Assembly: GCF_014698145.1 (NCBI RefSeq)
Contig: NZ_JACJSM010000023.1
Coordinates: 1-64,000 of the forward strand
From: Oscillatoria sp. FACHB-1406
GTDB taxonomy: Bacteria > Cyanobacteriota > Cyanobacteriia > Cyanobacteriales > Spirulinaceae
Length of the DNA: 64,000 nt
Direction of reading: 5' to 3'
Below, piece by piece: positions 44,897 to 54,391 of the stretch. Numbering within the stretch: the first letter of the stretch is position 1; each line of letters begins with the position of its first letter. The translations under genes were made by a program, and so were the position numbers. The notes under the pieces were generated by a model that was not told the DNA's origin, searched no databases, and saw only the letters and a program-made list of their open reading frames with translations.

Positions 44897-47503
44897 ATGG
44901 TAGATCTAGACCCCAAGCCAATCTCGAGCGCGACTGCACGCATTTCGGAGGAATCTTCACCCGAAGTTCCAGCAGCAAGTGCATTACCAAACCGCGTTTC
45001 CTATCCTTCCTTGCCGATGCCTCCAGAGCTAGCACTATCCTTAATCCTCGAAAATGCGGTCAGCACGATTCGGATGTTTTTAGAAGCAGATCGCGTTACC
45101 CTTCACGCAACAGGGGAAGATAAGCGCAGCCAAGTGATTGCCGAGTCAGTGGATAAAACCTATCTTCCGTCCTTACTGGGTTTGTGTTTGTCGGTTGAGA
45201 ATTGGCCTTGGCAGCGCGCGCCCGCAGGGATTCGCTTTGCGGTGCGCGGGCCGGAGGATTTGAGTGCTGAGGGGCCAGCACTAGATCCTTGCGATCCCGA
45301 GGGGCTTTCGACGATGGCAGTTCGTTATTCAGTTGCGCTCCCCATCCTGGTTGACGAGCGTTCTTGGGGACTAATGGTTGTCGATCGCAGCCAGCCGCGC
45401 CCGTATGAAGAACGAGAGGTACAATTACTGCAAGGTTGGGCAAAGCACTTAGCAATGACGATCGCGCAAAACCAACGGCTCCAAAGCGCTCTCGAACAAG
45501 AAGAACATCACGCGATTATCGAGCGTATCAGCAGCATACTCAACACCGGTCAGACATTTTCGCAGCGCAAACAGGCGGCGATGGAGGAGATCGTTCGCGC
45601 GCTCAACTGCAACGGAGCGCGGTTATATATTCTCCCAGACCGGAGCGCTCGTTCGGCGGAACTGTTTGTAACGGGCGACCAACCGAATATTCCATATCTG
45701 GAAGAAACGCCTTTCTGGCAAAGTCTATTGCTGGGGACCTCCTTGCCGACCAAAGCTCGACAATGGGAAGTTCGTCCGCTACCGCAGGCTGAAGTCAGGG
45801 GTTCTTTGGCAGAGCGCGAAGATGCCCAGAACCCGGTTTGCGCAATTCCCGACCTCTACAGCGATTCCCGCATCTCCGCCTTAAAGGGAGCGTTCCAAAC
45901 CACGCCGATTCGTTCGATCTTAATTGTTCCGTTGTGCTATTACCAGGGTTGCGTCGGCTGTCTGACGCTGTTTCGTCACAGCACTACGATGCAGGTCAGT
46001 TGGACGAAGCCCAGCGCTCCCGAGCGTCTCGCGCCGATTGAAGGGGAATCTGTTCCTACTTCCGAGCAAAAGAGTCAAAGCAGGGCGCGCGAATGGCGCT
46101 CTAGTGAAATTAATCTCGCTCGTTTGCTGGGGGCGCATTTGTATATGTCGGTGATGGAATGGCGCTTGCAGCGGACTATCGACCACCACAGCAATCACGA
46201 TCGCTTGACGGGATTGGCAACGCGAATGTTATTCTGCGATCGCCTCTCCATTGCTCTGCGCAACCTCCACTCGAATCCGAAATCGCTCATAGCGGTGTTT
46301 TTCCTGGATCTTGACAGCTTCAAGATGATTAACGATACCCTAGGACACGACGTTGGCGATCGCTTGCTTCAGTATGCAGCCAATCGTTTAGTCAGTTGCC
46401 TGCGTAGTGGCGATTTGGTAGCGCGTTGGGGCGGCGATGAATTTACGATCTTATTGCAGGACATTCAGAGCGCAGAAAAAGCCTCCGCTACAGCCTTGAA
46501 ATTGCTAGCTGCCTTAAGCGTTCCGTTTCCCTTCAACGGTCAAAATCTTTACATTAAAGCAAGTTTGGGCATTGCCTTAGCTCCCTTTCACGGCGAAGAT
46601 GCCGATACCCTACTCCGTCACGCCGATGCAGCCCTCTACCGCGCCAAACAAAAGGGTCGCAATACTTACCAACTCTATCACCCCGCGATCGGCATTCACG
46701 TCAAGCAACGATTGCAACTCGAACACAATCTCTATCTCGCCCTCGAACGTCAAGAGTTTGAGTTGTACTACCAACCGCAAATTTCCCTCTCCACGGGTAA
46801 AATATCGGGAATGGAAGCGCTACTGCGTTGGTCTTCTCCCGAACTCGGACAGGTATCGCCGAATCAGTTTATTCCTTTAGCTGAAGAGACGGGCTTGATT
46901 TCTTTAATCGGCGAGTGGGCGTTGCAAGCGGCTTGTATGCAGAGTAAAGCCTGGAAAACGTTGAATTTACCGCCGGTGCAAATCGCCGTCAACTTATCGG
47001 CGCGACAATTTCAGGACAAGCGCTTGCTCGGAATCGTGACGCGCATCCTAGAAGAAACGGGAATGATACCCCATTACTTGGAGTTAGAAATTACTGAAAG
47101 TATTGCGATGCAGGATGTTGAATTTACCAATTCAGTCTTGAGAAGTTTGCGGCAATTAGGGATTAAAATTGCGCTGGACGATTTTGGGACGGGTCACTCT
47201 TCTTTAGGGACGTTGAAATTGTTCCCCTTGGATTCCTTGAAAATCGATCGCTCCTTCGTGCGAGACTTGACGGAAGATTCTCGCGATGCGGCGATTATCA
47301 ACGCGATTGTTGCTTTAGGACGCGGTTTGGGGTTAAGCGCGATCGCTGAAGGCGTGGAGACAGAGGCACAGTTGGAATTCCTGCGGGAAGTCGGCTGCGA
47401 TATCGCTCAAGGTTACTTATTAAGTTATCCTTTAGCAGCAGACGCAGCCACCCAGTTTTTGAGAGAGTATCCCGTCGGAGGTCTTTCCCGCACTGATAAG
47501 TAG
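44897..47503 (+). CDS. GAF-GGDEF-EAL cyclic-di-GMP regulatory protein
   Basis: An 868-residue protein. Two GAF-like sensory regions cover residues about 50-190 and 205-425. The GGDEF domain (about 435-605) has the intact active site RWGGDEF near 511. The EAL domain (620-860) has EALLRW near 639, VNLSARQF, LELEITES, DDFGTGHSS, KIDRSFV and AEGVET. Both cyclase and phosphodiesterase motifs look complete, so it may synthesise or degrade c-di-GMP depending on the GAF ligand, perhaps a bilin or light signal. No canonical CBCR Cys motif was identified. It is soluble and transcribed alone. Confidence 0.93.
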   Translation: MVDLDPKPISSATARISEESSPEVPAASALPNRVSYPSLPMPPELALSLILENAVSTIRMFLEADRVTLHATGEDKRSQVIAESVDKTYLPSLLGLCLSVENWPWQRAPAGIRFAVRGPEDLSAEGPALDPCDPEGLSTMAVRYSVALPILVDERSWGLMVVDRSQPRPYEEREVQLLQGWAKHLAMTIAQNQRLQSALEQEEHHAIIERISSILNTGQTFSQRKQAAMEEIVRALNCNGARLYILPDRSARSAELFVTGDQPNIPYLEETPFWQSLLLGTSLPTKARQWEVRPLPQAEVRGSLAEREDAQNPVCAIPDLYSDSRISALKGAFQTTPIRSILIVPLCYYQGCVGCLTLFRHSTTMQVSWTKPSAPERLAPIEGESVPTSEQKSQSRAREWRSSEINLARLLGAHLYMSVMEWRLQRTIDHHSNHDRLTGLATRMLFCDRLSIALRNLHSNPKSLIAVFFLDLDSFKMINDTLGHDVGDRLLQYAANRLVSCLRSGDLVARWGGDEFTILLQDIQSAEKASATALKLLAALSVPFPFNGQNLYIKASLGIALAPFHGEDADTLLRHADAALYRAKQKGRNTYQLYHPAIGIHVKQRLQLEHNLYLALERQEFELYYQPQISLSTGKISGMEALLRWSSPELGQVSPNQFIPLAEETGLISLIGEWALQAACMQSKAWKTLNLPPVQIAVNLSARQFQDKRLLGIVTRILEETGMIPHYLELEITESIAMQDVEFTNSVLRSLRQLGIKIALDDFGTGHSSLGTLKLFPLDSLKIDRSFVRDLTEDSRDAAIINAIVALGRGLGLSAIAEGVETEAQLEFLREVGCDIAQGYLLSYPLAADAATQFLREYPVGGLSRTDK

Positions 47504-47530
47504 GGGGGCATCAAAAAAGTTAACAAGACC

Positions 47531-47598
47531 TGTAGGGGCGGGTTTAGCTGAAACTGTTGTTATGAGAGCGATCTAGAACTCAAAACCCGCCCTCCCCG
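47531..47598. repeat. Imperfect palindrome around AGGGGCGGGTTT
   Basis: GGGGCGGGTTT at 47534-47544 and AAACCCGCCCTCCCC near 47583-47597 face each other across about 40 bases. Together they may serve as a terminator for the GGDEF-EAL gene. A relative of this pair is at 58589-58648. Confidence 0.6.
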
Positions 47599-47650
47599 CA
47601 TTCTATTTAATTACAACCGCCTACTTATACCGCCAAAGTGAGGATAAAAA

Positions 47651-47905
47651 ATGAGCGCAATCGCAATTACCGTCAAACTCTTTGCTGCCTATCAAGAAGC
47701 TTACCAAGCTTCCGAATTAATGCTACAACTTCCCTCTCAATCCCCCGTTTCCGAAGTTTTAGAGCGATTCATTACCGAACATCCGGAACTCGAACGCTGG
47801 CGAAGTTTAACCCGCTTTGGGATTAATTATCAGTTTGTAGAAGCCGATACGTTCTTACAAGACGGCGATGAAGTCGTTTTAATTCCTCCGACGAGCGGCG
47901 GATAA
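47651..47905 (+). CDS. moaD: MoaD/ThiS-family sulfur carrier protein
   Basis: An 84-residue ubiquitin-like protein. It starts AITVKLFAAYQEAYQ, has DGDEVVLIPPTSGG at the end, and terminates in the Gly-Gly that is thiocarboxylated for transfer of sulfur, in molybdopterin synthase together with MoaE. Whether it is MoaD or a related sulfur carrier cannot be fixed without a moaE neighbour, which is not here. GAGGATAAAAA precedes the ATG as ribosome site. The next gene begins 44 bases on. Confidence 0.85.
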   Translation: MSAIAITVKLFAAYQEAYQASELMLQLPSQSPVSEVLERFITEHPELERWRSLTRFGINYQFVEADTFLQDGDEVVLIPPTSGG

Positions 47906-47949
47906 GGAATAATTAACCATTAAACCCCCTGATAATCAAGGCTCTTCAG

Positions 47950-48849
47950 ATGCTTCGCAGATCCTTAAAAGATCGCCCCTCCCATCCCATTAACTTCACG
48001 CCCTACCTCTTTTTGCTCCCAGCTTTGGCGATTCTGGGACTGACGGTATTTTTGCCCGCCCTGCAAGCGTTTTTCTTGAGTCTGACTCGTTACGACGCGA
48101 TCGCAGCCCCCCAATGGATCGGCTTCAAAAACTTTCAGCGCTTATTAACGGATGAAGTTTTTTGGAAAACCGCGAGCAACACGCTTTTGTACTTAATCGT
48201 TGTTGTTCCGGCTTTAGTGTTTGCGCCCTTGGGTTTAGCAATTTTGGTTAATCGCAAGCTGCGCGGAATTCATTGGTTTCGTCTTTCTTTCTATACGCCT
48301 GTTGTTATTTCAATGGTAGTGGCGGGGATCGCCTGGAAAGCGATTTATGCCTCTAATGGGTTGCTCAATCAATTTTTAAAAACCGTCGGGATGCAAGATG
48401 GAATTCCTTGGTTAACCAGTCCTAAGTGGGCGCTCTGGAGTGTGATGTTAGTGACAATCTGGAAAGGCTTAGGATATTACATGGTTATTTATTTGGCGGG
48501 GTTGCAATCGATTTCACCCGAACTCTACGAAGCAGCCGCTTTGGATGGTTCGGAGAGTTGGCGCAAGCATTGGGATATTACCTTACCCTTAATGAAACCC
48601 TACTTGATTTTAGTTGCTGTCATCTCAGCCATTTCGGCGACTAAAGTTTTTGAGGAAATTTATATTATGACTCAAGGTGGCCCTAGAAATAGCTCTAAAA
48701 CAGTTGTTTATTATTTGTACGAGCAGGCTTTTAAAAATTTAGAAATTGGATATGCTTGTGCGGTGGGGTTAGTGTTATTTATGATAATTTTTGTTCTTTC
48801 AATTATGAATTTATTGCTCTCTAAAGAGAGAGGATTTTATAATCGATAA
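47950..48849 (+). CDS. Sugar-type ABC transporter permease (MalF/LacF-like)
   Basis: A 299-residue inner-membrane permease with about six spans. It opens with YLFLLPALAILGLTVFLPAL and has the EAA loop LYEAAALDGSESWRKHWDITLP, then ATKVFEEIYIMTQGGP, typical of carbohydrate importers. It would need a second permease, a solute-binding protein and an ATPase, none adjacent here. The substrate is unknown. It is convergent with potC 19 bases away. Its orientation and position make it an orphan component. Confidence 0.9.
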   Translation: MLRRSLKDRPSHPINFTPYLFLLPALAILGLTVFLPALQAFFLSLTRYDAIAAPQWIGFKNFQRLLTDEVFWKTASNTLLYLIVVVPALVFAPLGLAILVNRKLRGIHWFRLSFYTPVVISMVVAGIAWKAIYASNGLLNQFLKTVGMQDGIPWLTSPKWALWSVMLVTIWKGLGYYMVIYLAGLQSISPELYEAAALDGSESWRKHWDITLPLMKPYLILVAVISAISATKVFEEIYIMTQGGPRNSSKTVVYYLYEQAFKNLEIGYACAVGLVLFMIIFVLSIMNLLLSKERGFYNR

Positions 48850-48868
48850 CGGAATTTAAAATCACCAA

Positions 48869-49681
48869 TTATCTCATTCTTTTCGCACTGCGGGTGCGTA
48901 AATATTCAGCAAGAATGGCAACACCAGCAGAAGCAAAAATTAATAATACGCTGAGGGCATTAATATCCGGTTTTACGCCAGTCCGAATGCGACTAAAAAT
49001 TTCCATCGGTAGCGTTGTCGAACCCGTTCCGGCAGTGAAACTCGCGATTAAAAAGTCATCCATGCTCAAGACGAAAGCGAGTAAACATCCCGCTAAAATG
49101 GCGGGGGCGAGTTCTGGAAGCAGCACTTGAATGAAAGCTTGGGTCGGAGTCGCACCGAGATCGAGGGCGGCTTCTTCAAGGTAAGGATCGAGTTGGGAGA
49201 TGCGCGAGGAGACGACGAGGGCGACGTAGGCGAGGCAGAAGACGACGTGGGCGGCGACAATCGTTCCCAGGCTGAGAGGAACGTTAACGACGGCGAGAAA
49301 GACGAGGGTAGCCACGGCGATCGCGATATCGGGTACGATCAGCGGTAAGTAGGCAATCCCGCGATATAACCCTTTTCCGGGGAAGCGATAGCGGGCTAAT
49401 CCCACCGCCATCATCGTCCCCAATACGGCCGCGATCGCCACAGCACAAAGCGCAACGACTAAACTATTTTGGAGCGATCGCAAAATTCGCCCGTCCGCAA
49501 ACAACTTCACGTACCACTTCAGCGTAAACCCCTGCCAGCCCGCACTGTATGGCGACTGATTGAAACTATAGAACCCCAGCACAAAAATTGGCAGGTACAT
49601 ATAGAAAAACATCAGCAGCGAAAAGATTGCCAGCCAAGAGAATTTTAAACTACGGTTCGTTGTTTGCGCTTCGCTATCCAC
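48869..49681 (-). CDS. potC: Spermidine/putrescine-type ABC transporter permease
   Basis: A 270-residue permease with about six spans. It has the EAA motif EEAALDLGATPTQAFIQVLLP and the PotC-typical SMDDFLIASFTAGTGSTTLP with following MEIFSRIRTGVKP. It should pair with PotB and the PotA ATPase. A PotA-like gene lies 2.2 kb away but on the other strand and separated by mrdA, so these are not one operon. Related permeases also move other polyamines or thiamine-like compounds; the substrate is inferred. Confidence 0.9.
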   Translation of the reverse strand: MDSEAQTTNRSLKFSWLAIFSLLMFFYMYLPIFVLGFYSFNQSPYSAGWQGFTLKWYVKLFADGRILRSLQNSLVVALCAVAIAAVLGTMMAVGLARYRFPGKGLYRGIAYLPLIVPDIAIAVATLVFLAVVNVPLSLGTIVAAHVVFCLAYVALVVSSRISQLDPYLEEAALDLGATPTQAFIQVLLPELAPAILAGCLLAFVLSMDDFLIASFTAGTGSTTLPMEIFSRIRTGVKPDINALSVLLIFASAGVAILAEYLRTRSAKRMR

Positions 49682-49966
49682 GGGTTCGCTGCCTAATAAA
49701 TTGACACGAATAATTAACGGCTCATTATCAATTGTCCATTATCCATTAATCAATGGTCATTCATTATCCATTATCAATTGTCCATTATCGAATGGCACTG
49801 ACTTAAGGCTGGTGGGCGCTGCCCACCCTACGAAATTATCTGTAGAGACGTTGCAAGTCAACGTCTCTACAGGCGATTTTTCAACTCTTATTTCAGTGCC
49901 ATTGGTCGATTATCCATTAATCAACGGTCATTCATTATCCATTATCAATTATCCATTATCCATTAA
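49682..49966. repeat. Repeat-rich intergenic region (TCCATTATCAATT words)
   Basis: The region between potC and mrdA is made of words such as TTATCCATTAATCAATGGTC and TTATCAATTGTCCATTATC, repeated on both sides of the MITE at 49791-49903. The blocks 49721-49789 and 49908-49967 are direct repeats of each other. TTGTCCATTATCAATT words also occur near 23850, 30530 and 41700. No gene is seen. Confidence 0.8.
49791..49903. mobile_element. MITE-like element, 113 bp with about 17-bp terminal inverted repeats
   Basis: AATGGCACTGACTTAAG at 49791-49807 and its near complement CTTATTTCAGTGCCATT at 49887-49903 (14 of 17 positions pair) bound a short element. It contains two internal palindromes, GGTGGGCGCTGCCCACC and a GTAGAGACGTTG...CAACGTCTCTAC hairpin. 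It sits in the middle of a duplicated TCCATTATC block. There is no coding content, so it depends on a transposase elsewhere. Confidence 0.75.
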
Positions 49967-51823
49967 TTAACGGTCGTTATCTACGCCACTCGCCTCCGCC
50001 TGCCCTACTTTTTCTGGCTTAGTCTCCTCCGGTTTTATGCCTGCCTTATCCTGCAAATACGACTGAATAACTTTCGCGACAATCGGGCCGGCTGTTTTGC
50101 CACCGCCGCCGCCGGAATGTTCCACAAACGCCACGACGACAATCTCCGGTTTATCGTAAGGGGCATAGCCGCCAAACCAAGCATGAGTCGGTCCCGGAGG
50201 TGCTTCTGCGGTTCCGCTTTTCCCTGCCATCGGCACGTAATTGAGGGCAGCAGCCGTTCCCGAGGTTACGACCGATCGCAACCCATTGCGGATGGTTTCG
50301 AGGGTTGTGGGTTTCAAATTTAGGGGTTTGCGCCACTCTTGGGCATCGCGATTATCTTCTAAGAGGTGGGGCTTGACGCGATCGCCGCCATTGGCGATAA
50401 CCGAGAACATAACCGCAATTTGCAGGGGAGTTGCCTGAGTAAATCCTTGACCGATAGACATATTAATGGTATCGCCGACCGCCCACTTATCGTTATAGTT
50501 CTTTTGCTTCCACTCCTCATCGGCGATTAACCCCTTGGACTCGCCGCTCAAATCGATCCCCGTTTTCTCCCCGAAACCGTAACGCCGCGACCAATCGATT
50601 AACGTCGGCCCGCCCACGCCCCGCCCAATTTGACCGAAGAAGGTGTTGCTACTCATTGCTAAAGCGCGCACGAAACCAATCGTCCCAAACCCGGCCTTAT
50701 TCCATTCCCCAAACGCCGTTCCCCCCACGTTGAGATAAGCAAAAGTGTTGAGATAAGTATCGGGAGAAAACTTACCCGACTCCATTCCTGCTGTCGCTGT
50801 CACGACTTTAAACGTTGAAGCGGGCGGAAAACCTCGCATGGTTCGATTGACGAAGGGATTCCCTTCCCCTTGTAACTCTTTCCAGGTTTGCGGCGTAATC
50901 CGACCCGAGAAGATATTCGGGTCGAAGGTGGGATAGCTCACCATAGCCAGCACTGCGCCATTATTAGGGTTGAGGGCAACCACTGCCCCCTTGCGGGAAC
51001 CGAGGGCAGATTCAGCCGCTTTTTGCAAGTTGGCATCGAGGGTGATGGTGACATCCTGTCCGGCTTTTGATTCTTTCTGCCCCAGAACGCGCACGACTTT
51101 ACCCTGACCGTTGACCTCTACTTGCTGACCGCCCCATTCACCGCGCAGCAAGGGTTCTAAGCTTTCTTCCACGCCCATTTTGCCGACAATATCGCCTAAA
51201 CGATAACCTTCCTTGCGGCGTTCCTTAAATTCTTCAGCATTTAACTCGCCCGTATAGCCGAGGACGTGCGCTCCTAAACCCTTGAGAGGGTAAGCCCGAA
51301 CGTGCTCGATATCGACCGTTACCCCATCGAGTTCTTGGCTGTATTCTTCGAGCGCAGTGATTTTTTCGACATCCAGCCCTCGGGCAATGCGGACTAGGGT
51401 CACTGAGTTATTACCCGCAGCGGCAACCTTTTCTCGAATTTCTGCTTCGGGAATGTCTAAAATTTGTGAAAGACGCTTTACGGTTTGCGGCCAGGTGGGT
51501 TTGCTTTGGGCTAGAGGCCAGACGAAGGCAGAGTGAGACAGGCTGCTATTGGCGAGAACTCTGCCTTTGCGATCGAAAATGGTACCGCGCACGGGATGTC
51601 GCGGAATGAGGCGGATGCGATTGTTCTCTGCGAGTTCGCGATTGTGTTGACCTTCGATCGCTTGCAGATAGGTCAAACGAGAACCAATTCCACCGAGGAG
51701 CAGCAAGCTAATAACGGTCATAATGAATATAGACCGAGGAACGCTGCCGACGGTACGTTGAGTGCCTTTACGTTCGGCTTTAGAGATCGGATTGACAGTG
51801 TTAAGCGGACTGACTTGCGTCAT
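49967..51823 (-). CDS. mrdA: Penicillin-binding protein 2 (peptidoglycan transpeptidase)
   Basis: A 618-residue class B PBP. An N-terminal membrane anchor (SIFIMTVISLLLLGGIGSRL) is followed by the PBP dimer domain (RHPVRGTIFDRKGRVLANSS) and the transpeptidase domain with SxxK as PASTFK, SxN as SSN in AMSSNTFFGQ, and KSGTAEAPPG for the KTG box, so the first residue pair reads KSG instead of KTG. KSG is seen in several cyanobacterial and other PBPs. It builds the lateral wall with RodA. The C-terminal tail is Lys/Glu rich. It is alone on its strand, divergent from potA. Confidence 0.94.
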   Translation of the reverse strand: MTQVSPLNTVNPISKAERKGTQRTVGSVPRSIFIMTVISLLLLGGIGSRLTYLQAIEGQHNRELAENNRIRLIPRHPVRGTIFDRKGRVLANSSLSHSAFVWPLAQSKPTWPQTVKRLSQILDIPEAEIREKVAAAGNNSVTLVRIARGLDVEKITALEEYSQELDGVTVDIEHVRAYPLKGLGAHVLGYTGELNAEEFKERRKEGYRLGDIVGKMGVEESLEPLLRGEWGGQQVEVNGQGKVVRVLGQKESKAGQDVTITLDANLQKAAESALGSRKGAVVALNPNNGAVLAMVSYPTFDPNIFSGRITPQTWKELQGEGNPFVNRTMRGFPPASTFKVVTATAGMESGKFSPDTYLNTFAYLNVGGTAFGEWNKAGFGTIGFVRALAMSSNTFFGQIGRGVGGPTLIDWSRRYGFGEKTGIDLSGESKGLIADEEWKQKNYNDKWAVGDTINMSIGQGFTQATPLQIAVMFSVIANGGDRVKPHLLEDNRDAQEWRKPLNLKPTTLETIRNGLRSVVTSGTAAALNYVPMAGKSGTAEAPPGPTHAWFGGYAPYDKPEIVVVAFVEHSGGGGGKTAGPIVAKVIQSYLQDKAGIKPEETKPEKVGQAEASGVDNDR

Positions 51824-51916
51824 GGTGATGAGTCAATGGGGCATTAGCCAATAAAATAACAAATAACTTGCGGAAATATTTTAACAATCTCGAGAATTTA
51901 TACTACCTATCTCCCT

Positions 51917-53050
51917 ATGGCTCAAACGTTTATTCCGGAAAATAATAGGGTTGAGGCAATATCTCCCGCCTTAGATGTGGAACTGCGTCAGTTTTATAAG
52001 GTATTTGATGGCGAACCAGCGGTTAAGGGGGTAAGCCTTGAGGTTCGCAAGGGCGAGTTCTTCAGCATTCTGGGGCCGTCGGGCTGCGGGAAAACGACAA
52101 TTCTGCGCGCGATCGCGGGTTTTGAGGTTCCGTCTTCCGGCGAAGTTTTCATCCAAGGCGAACTGATGAACCGGGTTCCGCCCTACCGCCGTCCGGTGAA
52201 TACGGTTTTTCAAAGTTACGCCCTCTTCAACCATCTGACAGTAGCGCAAAATATTGCTTTCGGCCTGAAGATTCAGAAGTTGCCGAAAACGGAGATTGAA
52301 ACGCGGGTCGCCGAGGCGCTGGCGGGGGTGAGAATGGAAACTTTTGCCCATCGTTACCCGAACCAGCTTTCGGGCGGACAGCGCCAGCGAGTGGCGCTGG
52401 CGAGGGCGCTAGTGAATCGTCCGGCAGTGGTGCTGCTCGATGAGCCACTCGGAGCGCTAGATTTGAAGTTACGCAAGGAAATGCAGGTGGAGTTAAGCCG
52501 TTTGCATCGAGAGTTAGGTTTGACGTTTGTGATGGTGACGCACGACCAAGAAGAGGCCCTGTCGCTATCGGATCGCATCGCCGTCCTGCGCGCCGGGAAA
52601 ATCGAGCAAGTCGGTACGCCGAGCGAAATCTACGAACGTCCTCGCACTGCCTTTGTAGCGGATTTTATCGGCGATACGAATTTATTTAAGGGCGAACTCA
52701 ATACACAAGACAGTAATATTGTCAAGCTTGTGACCCAGACTGGGCTTGCGATCGCGGTACAATCTCCCTCAGTACCGCCCGCAAACACGATTGCTGTTAG
52801 CATCCGCCCCGAAAAAATCAACCTTAGTTCGCAGCCACCAGCAAGCGCCGATAACTGCTTTCAAGGACGCTTGCAGCACGCCATGTACCTCGGAACGCGC
52901 GTTCAGTGCGTTGTCGCCCTCGAAAGTGGCGAAACCTTAATCGTCATGCAACCTAACCCCGCTCCCGACCTCCCCGAACTCGACGCACCCGTTTACGCTT
53001 CCTGGTCGGCGAAAGATTGCTTAGCTCTAGAAATGAATGATGAAGGGTAA
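51917..53050 (+). CDS. potA: PotA-like ABC transporter ATPase
   Basis: A 377-residue importer ATPase. Walker A is GPSGCGKT near residue 54, Q-loop FQSYALF, signature LSGGQRQR, Walker [12 protein letters not shown], switch His THDQEEAL, then a TOBE domain after residue 245. The PotA type is supported by IGDTNLFKG and [17 protein letters not shown]. It would power a polyamine-type importer, most simply the potC permease across the mrdA gene. Relatives serve Fe3+ or other oligomeric substrates, so specificity is inferred. No solute-binding protein gene is in the window. Confidence 0.9.
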   Translation: MAQTFIPENNRVEAISPALDVELRQFYKVFDGEPAVKGVSLEVRKGEFFSILGPSGCGKTTILRAIAGFEVPSSGEVFIQGELMNRVPPYRRPVNTVFQSYALFNHLTVAQNIAFGLKIQKLPKTEIETRVAEALAGVRMETFAHRYPNQLSGGQRQRVALARALVNRPAVVLLDEPLGALDLKLRKEMQVELSRLHRELGLTFVMVTHDQEEALSLSDRIAVLRAGKIEQVGTPSEIYERPRTAFVADFIGDTNLFKGELNTQDSNIVKLVTQTGLAIAVQSPSVPPANTIAVSIRPEKINLSSQPPASADNCFQGRLQHAMYLGTRVQCVVALESGETLIVMQPNPAPDLPELDAPVYASWSAKDCLALEMNDEG

Positions 53051-53076
53051 ATTACGAATTACGAATTACGAATTAC
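53049..53076. repeat. Heptamer repeat (GAATTAC type) after potA
   Basis: Four AATTACG units begin right at the potA stop codon, as at 2986 and 12661. The array is short and non-coding. Confidence 0.8.
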
Positions 53077-53195
53077 AAACTATTATGACTCACAACAATC
53101 GAACAACAACTCTCAAGTACGACACCACTTTCCTAAAGATTTTAACGAACGAGTCATTCACAGAATTTTGTCTTGTTTTTAACGGGAATACGATG

Positions 53196-53975
53196 CTATA
53201 GCGCAACTTCTTCTATCTCTTCGATTAGCGTTTGCCAGTCGAGTGCAAGCGAGGGATTATCAGTGCGCGATCGCTGACAGCGACGATTGAAGGTACAGTA
53301 TTCACACTCTCCTTTTGTTTCGGGAACTTGCGGAAAAGGAATTCCAGCACTGTAATAGCGTTCTAAATTAGCGTTGAGTTGGTTTAATAAGGATTGAAGT
53401 TGCGATCGCGTCCGTTCGTGTTTTTGCCGACTGTAGGGAATTGTCGCGCATTCGGGACTGCCTTGAACGAACCAATACGTCATCGAAAGCTGCTCGGGCG
53501 TATAGTTCGAGGTTTCCACGAGGACGAATAGGTAAAGGCGCGTTTGCCAGTTTGCCTGAATTTTATGAGAGTCAAGCGGTTTGCGATAAGTTTTCCAATC
53601 GAGAATGTGGGCGCTGTTGGGGTGCGTAACCAGCAAGTCGTAGATGACGCTTAGGGTGTAATCCTCAAAGGCAAAAGAACGGTAATGTTCGGCTTCGCGC
53701 TGACTGTCAGGACTGGGGGCGGCAATTTCGGGAACCGCTCGAACTAGGGATGCGATCGCGTTTGCATAGCGATCGTTTTCTGCAAGGATAGACTCAAGGG
53801 GCAACCCCATTTCTCGCTGCTGCATCAACAAGTGAAATTGACTCCCCCACGCGAGGCGTTCTTGCTGTTCGGGATCGAGGGGTGAAGCGAGTTGGTCTAA
53901 GTATATATGCTGGAACTTGCGCGGGCAAGTGTCGAGGAGGTTGAGATGTCCTTGAGAAAGACGAGCAATAGTCAT
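53196..53975 (-). CDS. PD-(D/E)XK nuclease with Cys cluster (Cas4/AddB-like fold)
   Basis: About 259 residues from an ATG at 53975; a TTG at 54014 is possible. The nuclease core reads GSQFHLLMQQRE (His), SVIYDLLVTHPN (Asp) and AHILDWKTYRKP (DWK). Four cysteines, one in LLDTCPRKFQH and three in CEYCTFNRRC, match the iron-sulfur staple of Cas4/AddB-type exonucleases. No cas genes, CRISPR or addA lie nearby, so it is a stand-alone member, common in cyanobacteria. It is probably a DNA nuclease in repair or exchange. The region upstream is repetitive. Confidence 0.85.
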   Translation of the reverse strand: MTIARLSQGHLNLLDTCPRKFQHIYLDQLASPLDPEQQERLAWGSQFHLLMQQREMGLPLESILAENDRYANAIASLVRAVPEIAAPSPDSQREAEHYRSFAFEDYTLSVIYDLLVTHPNSAHILDWKTYRKPLDSHKIQANWQTRLYLFVLVETSNYTPEQLSMTYWFVQGSPECATIPYSRQKHERTRSQLQSLLNQLNANLERYYSAGIPFPQVPETKGECEYCTFNRRCQRSRTDNPSLALDWQTLIEEIEEVAL

Positions 53976-54391
53976 TTCAGTTATGGGCAGGAACTCATTG
54001 TCAATATTAACCAATTTTATAGGTATGTTCCTGATGGGGAGTTAAAGATGTAAGTTAGGTCTTAATTTCGGCAAGTGACAGAAGATAGATATAGCGCTAC
54101 ACAACTCGTTTATACCAGATTGATGGGTCGCTGCATAGAATGAAAAGTAGGGTGTGGAGCGCGAAGCGTAACGCACCGTTATCCTGATAATTTAGGAGAG
54201 TTTATTCTAGGCAACGCAATCTTAAATTGGTATTAGGACTTTTGCTCGTACCTTGGCAAGGTTAAAACAAGGAAGAAAGAGATCGCTGAAATCAAGACTT
54301 AACAAATATTTCAGGAATTGCGTCAGCCACGATTTTAACCTTGTCAATGTAGTACATTTAATTCATTGGAGATAGCGGTTGTCCGAGAGTG
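53976..54391. other. Intergenic region with GCGTAACGCACC repeat copy and a long-range inverted repeat
   Basis: Contains one GTAGGGTGTGGAGCGCGAAGC...AACGCACC element near 54149, a TACCAGATTGATGGG...AAATTGGTATT pair, and GGCAAGGTTAAAAC near 54256 facing GATTTTAACCTTGTC near 54332. The latter pair could form a stem of about 14 bases with an 80-base loop. No gene is evident. Confidence 0.5.
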
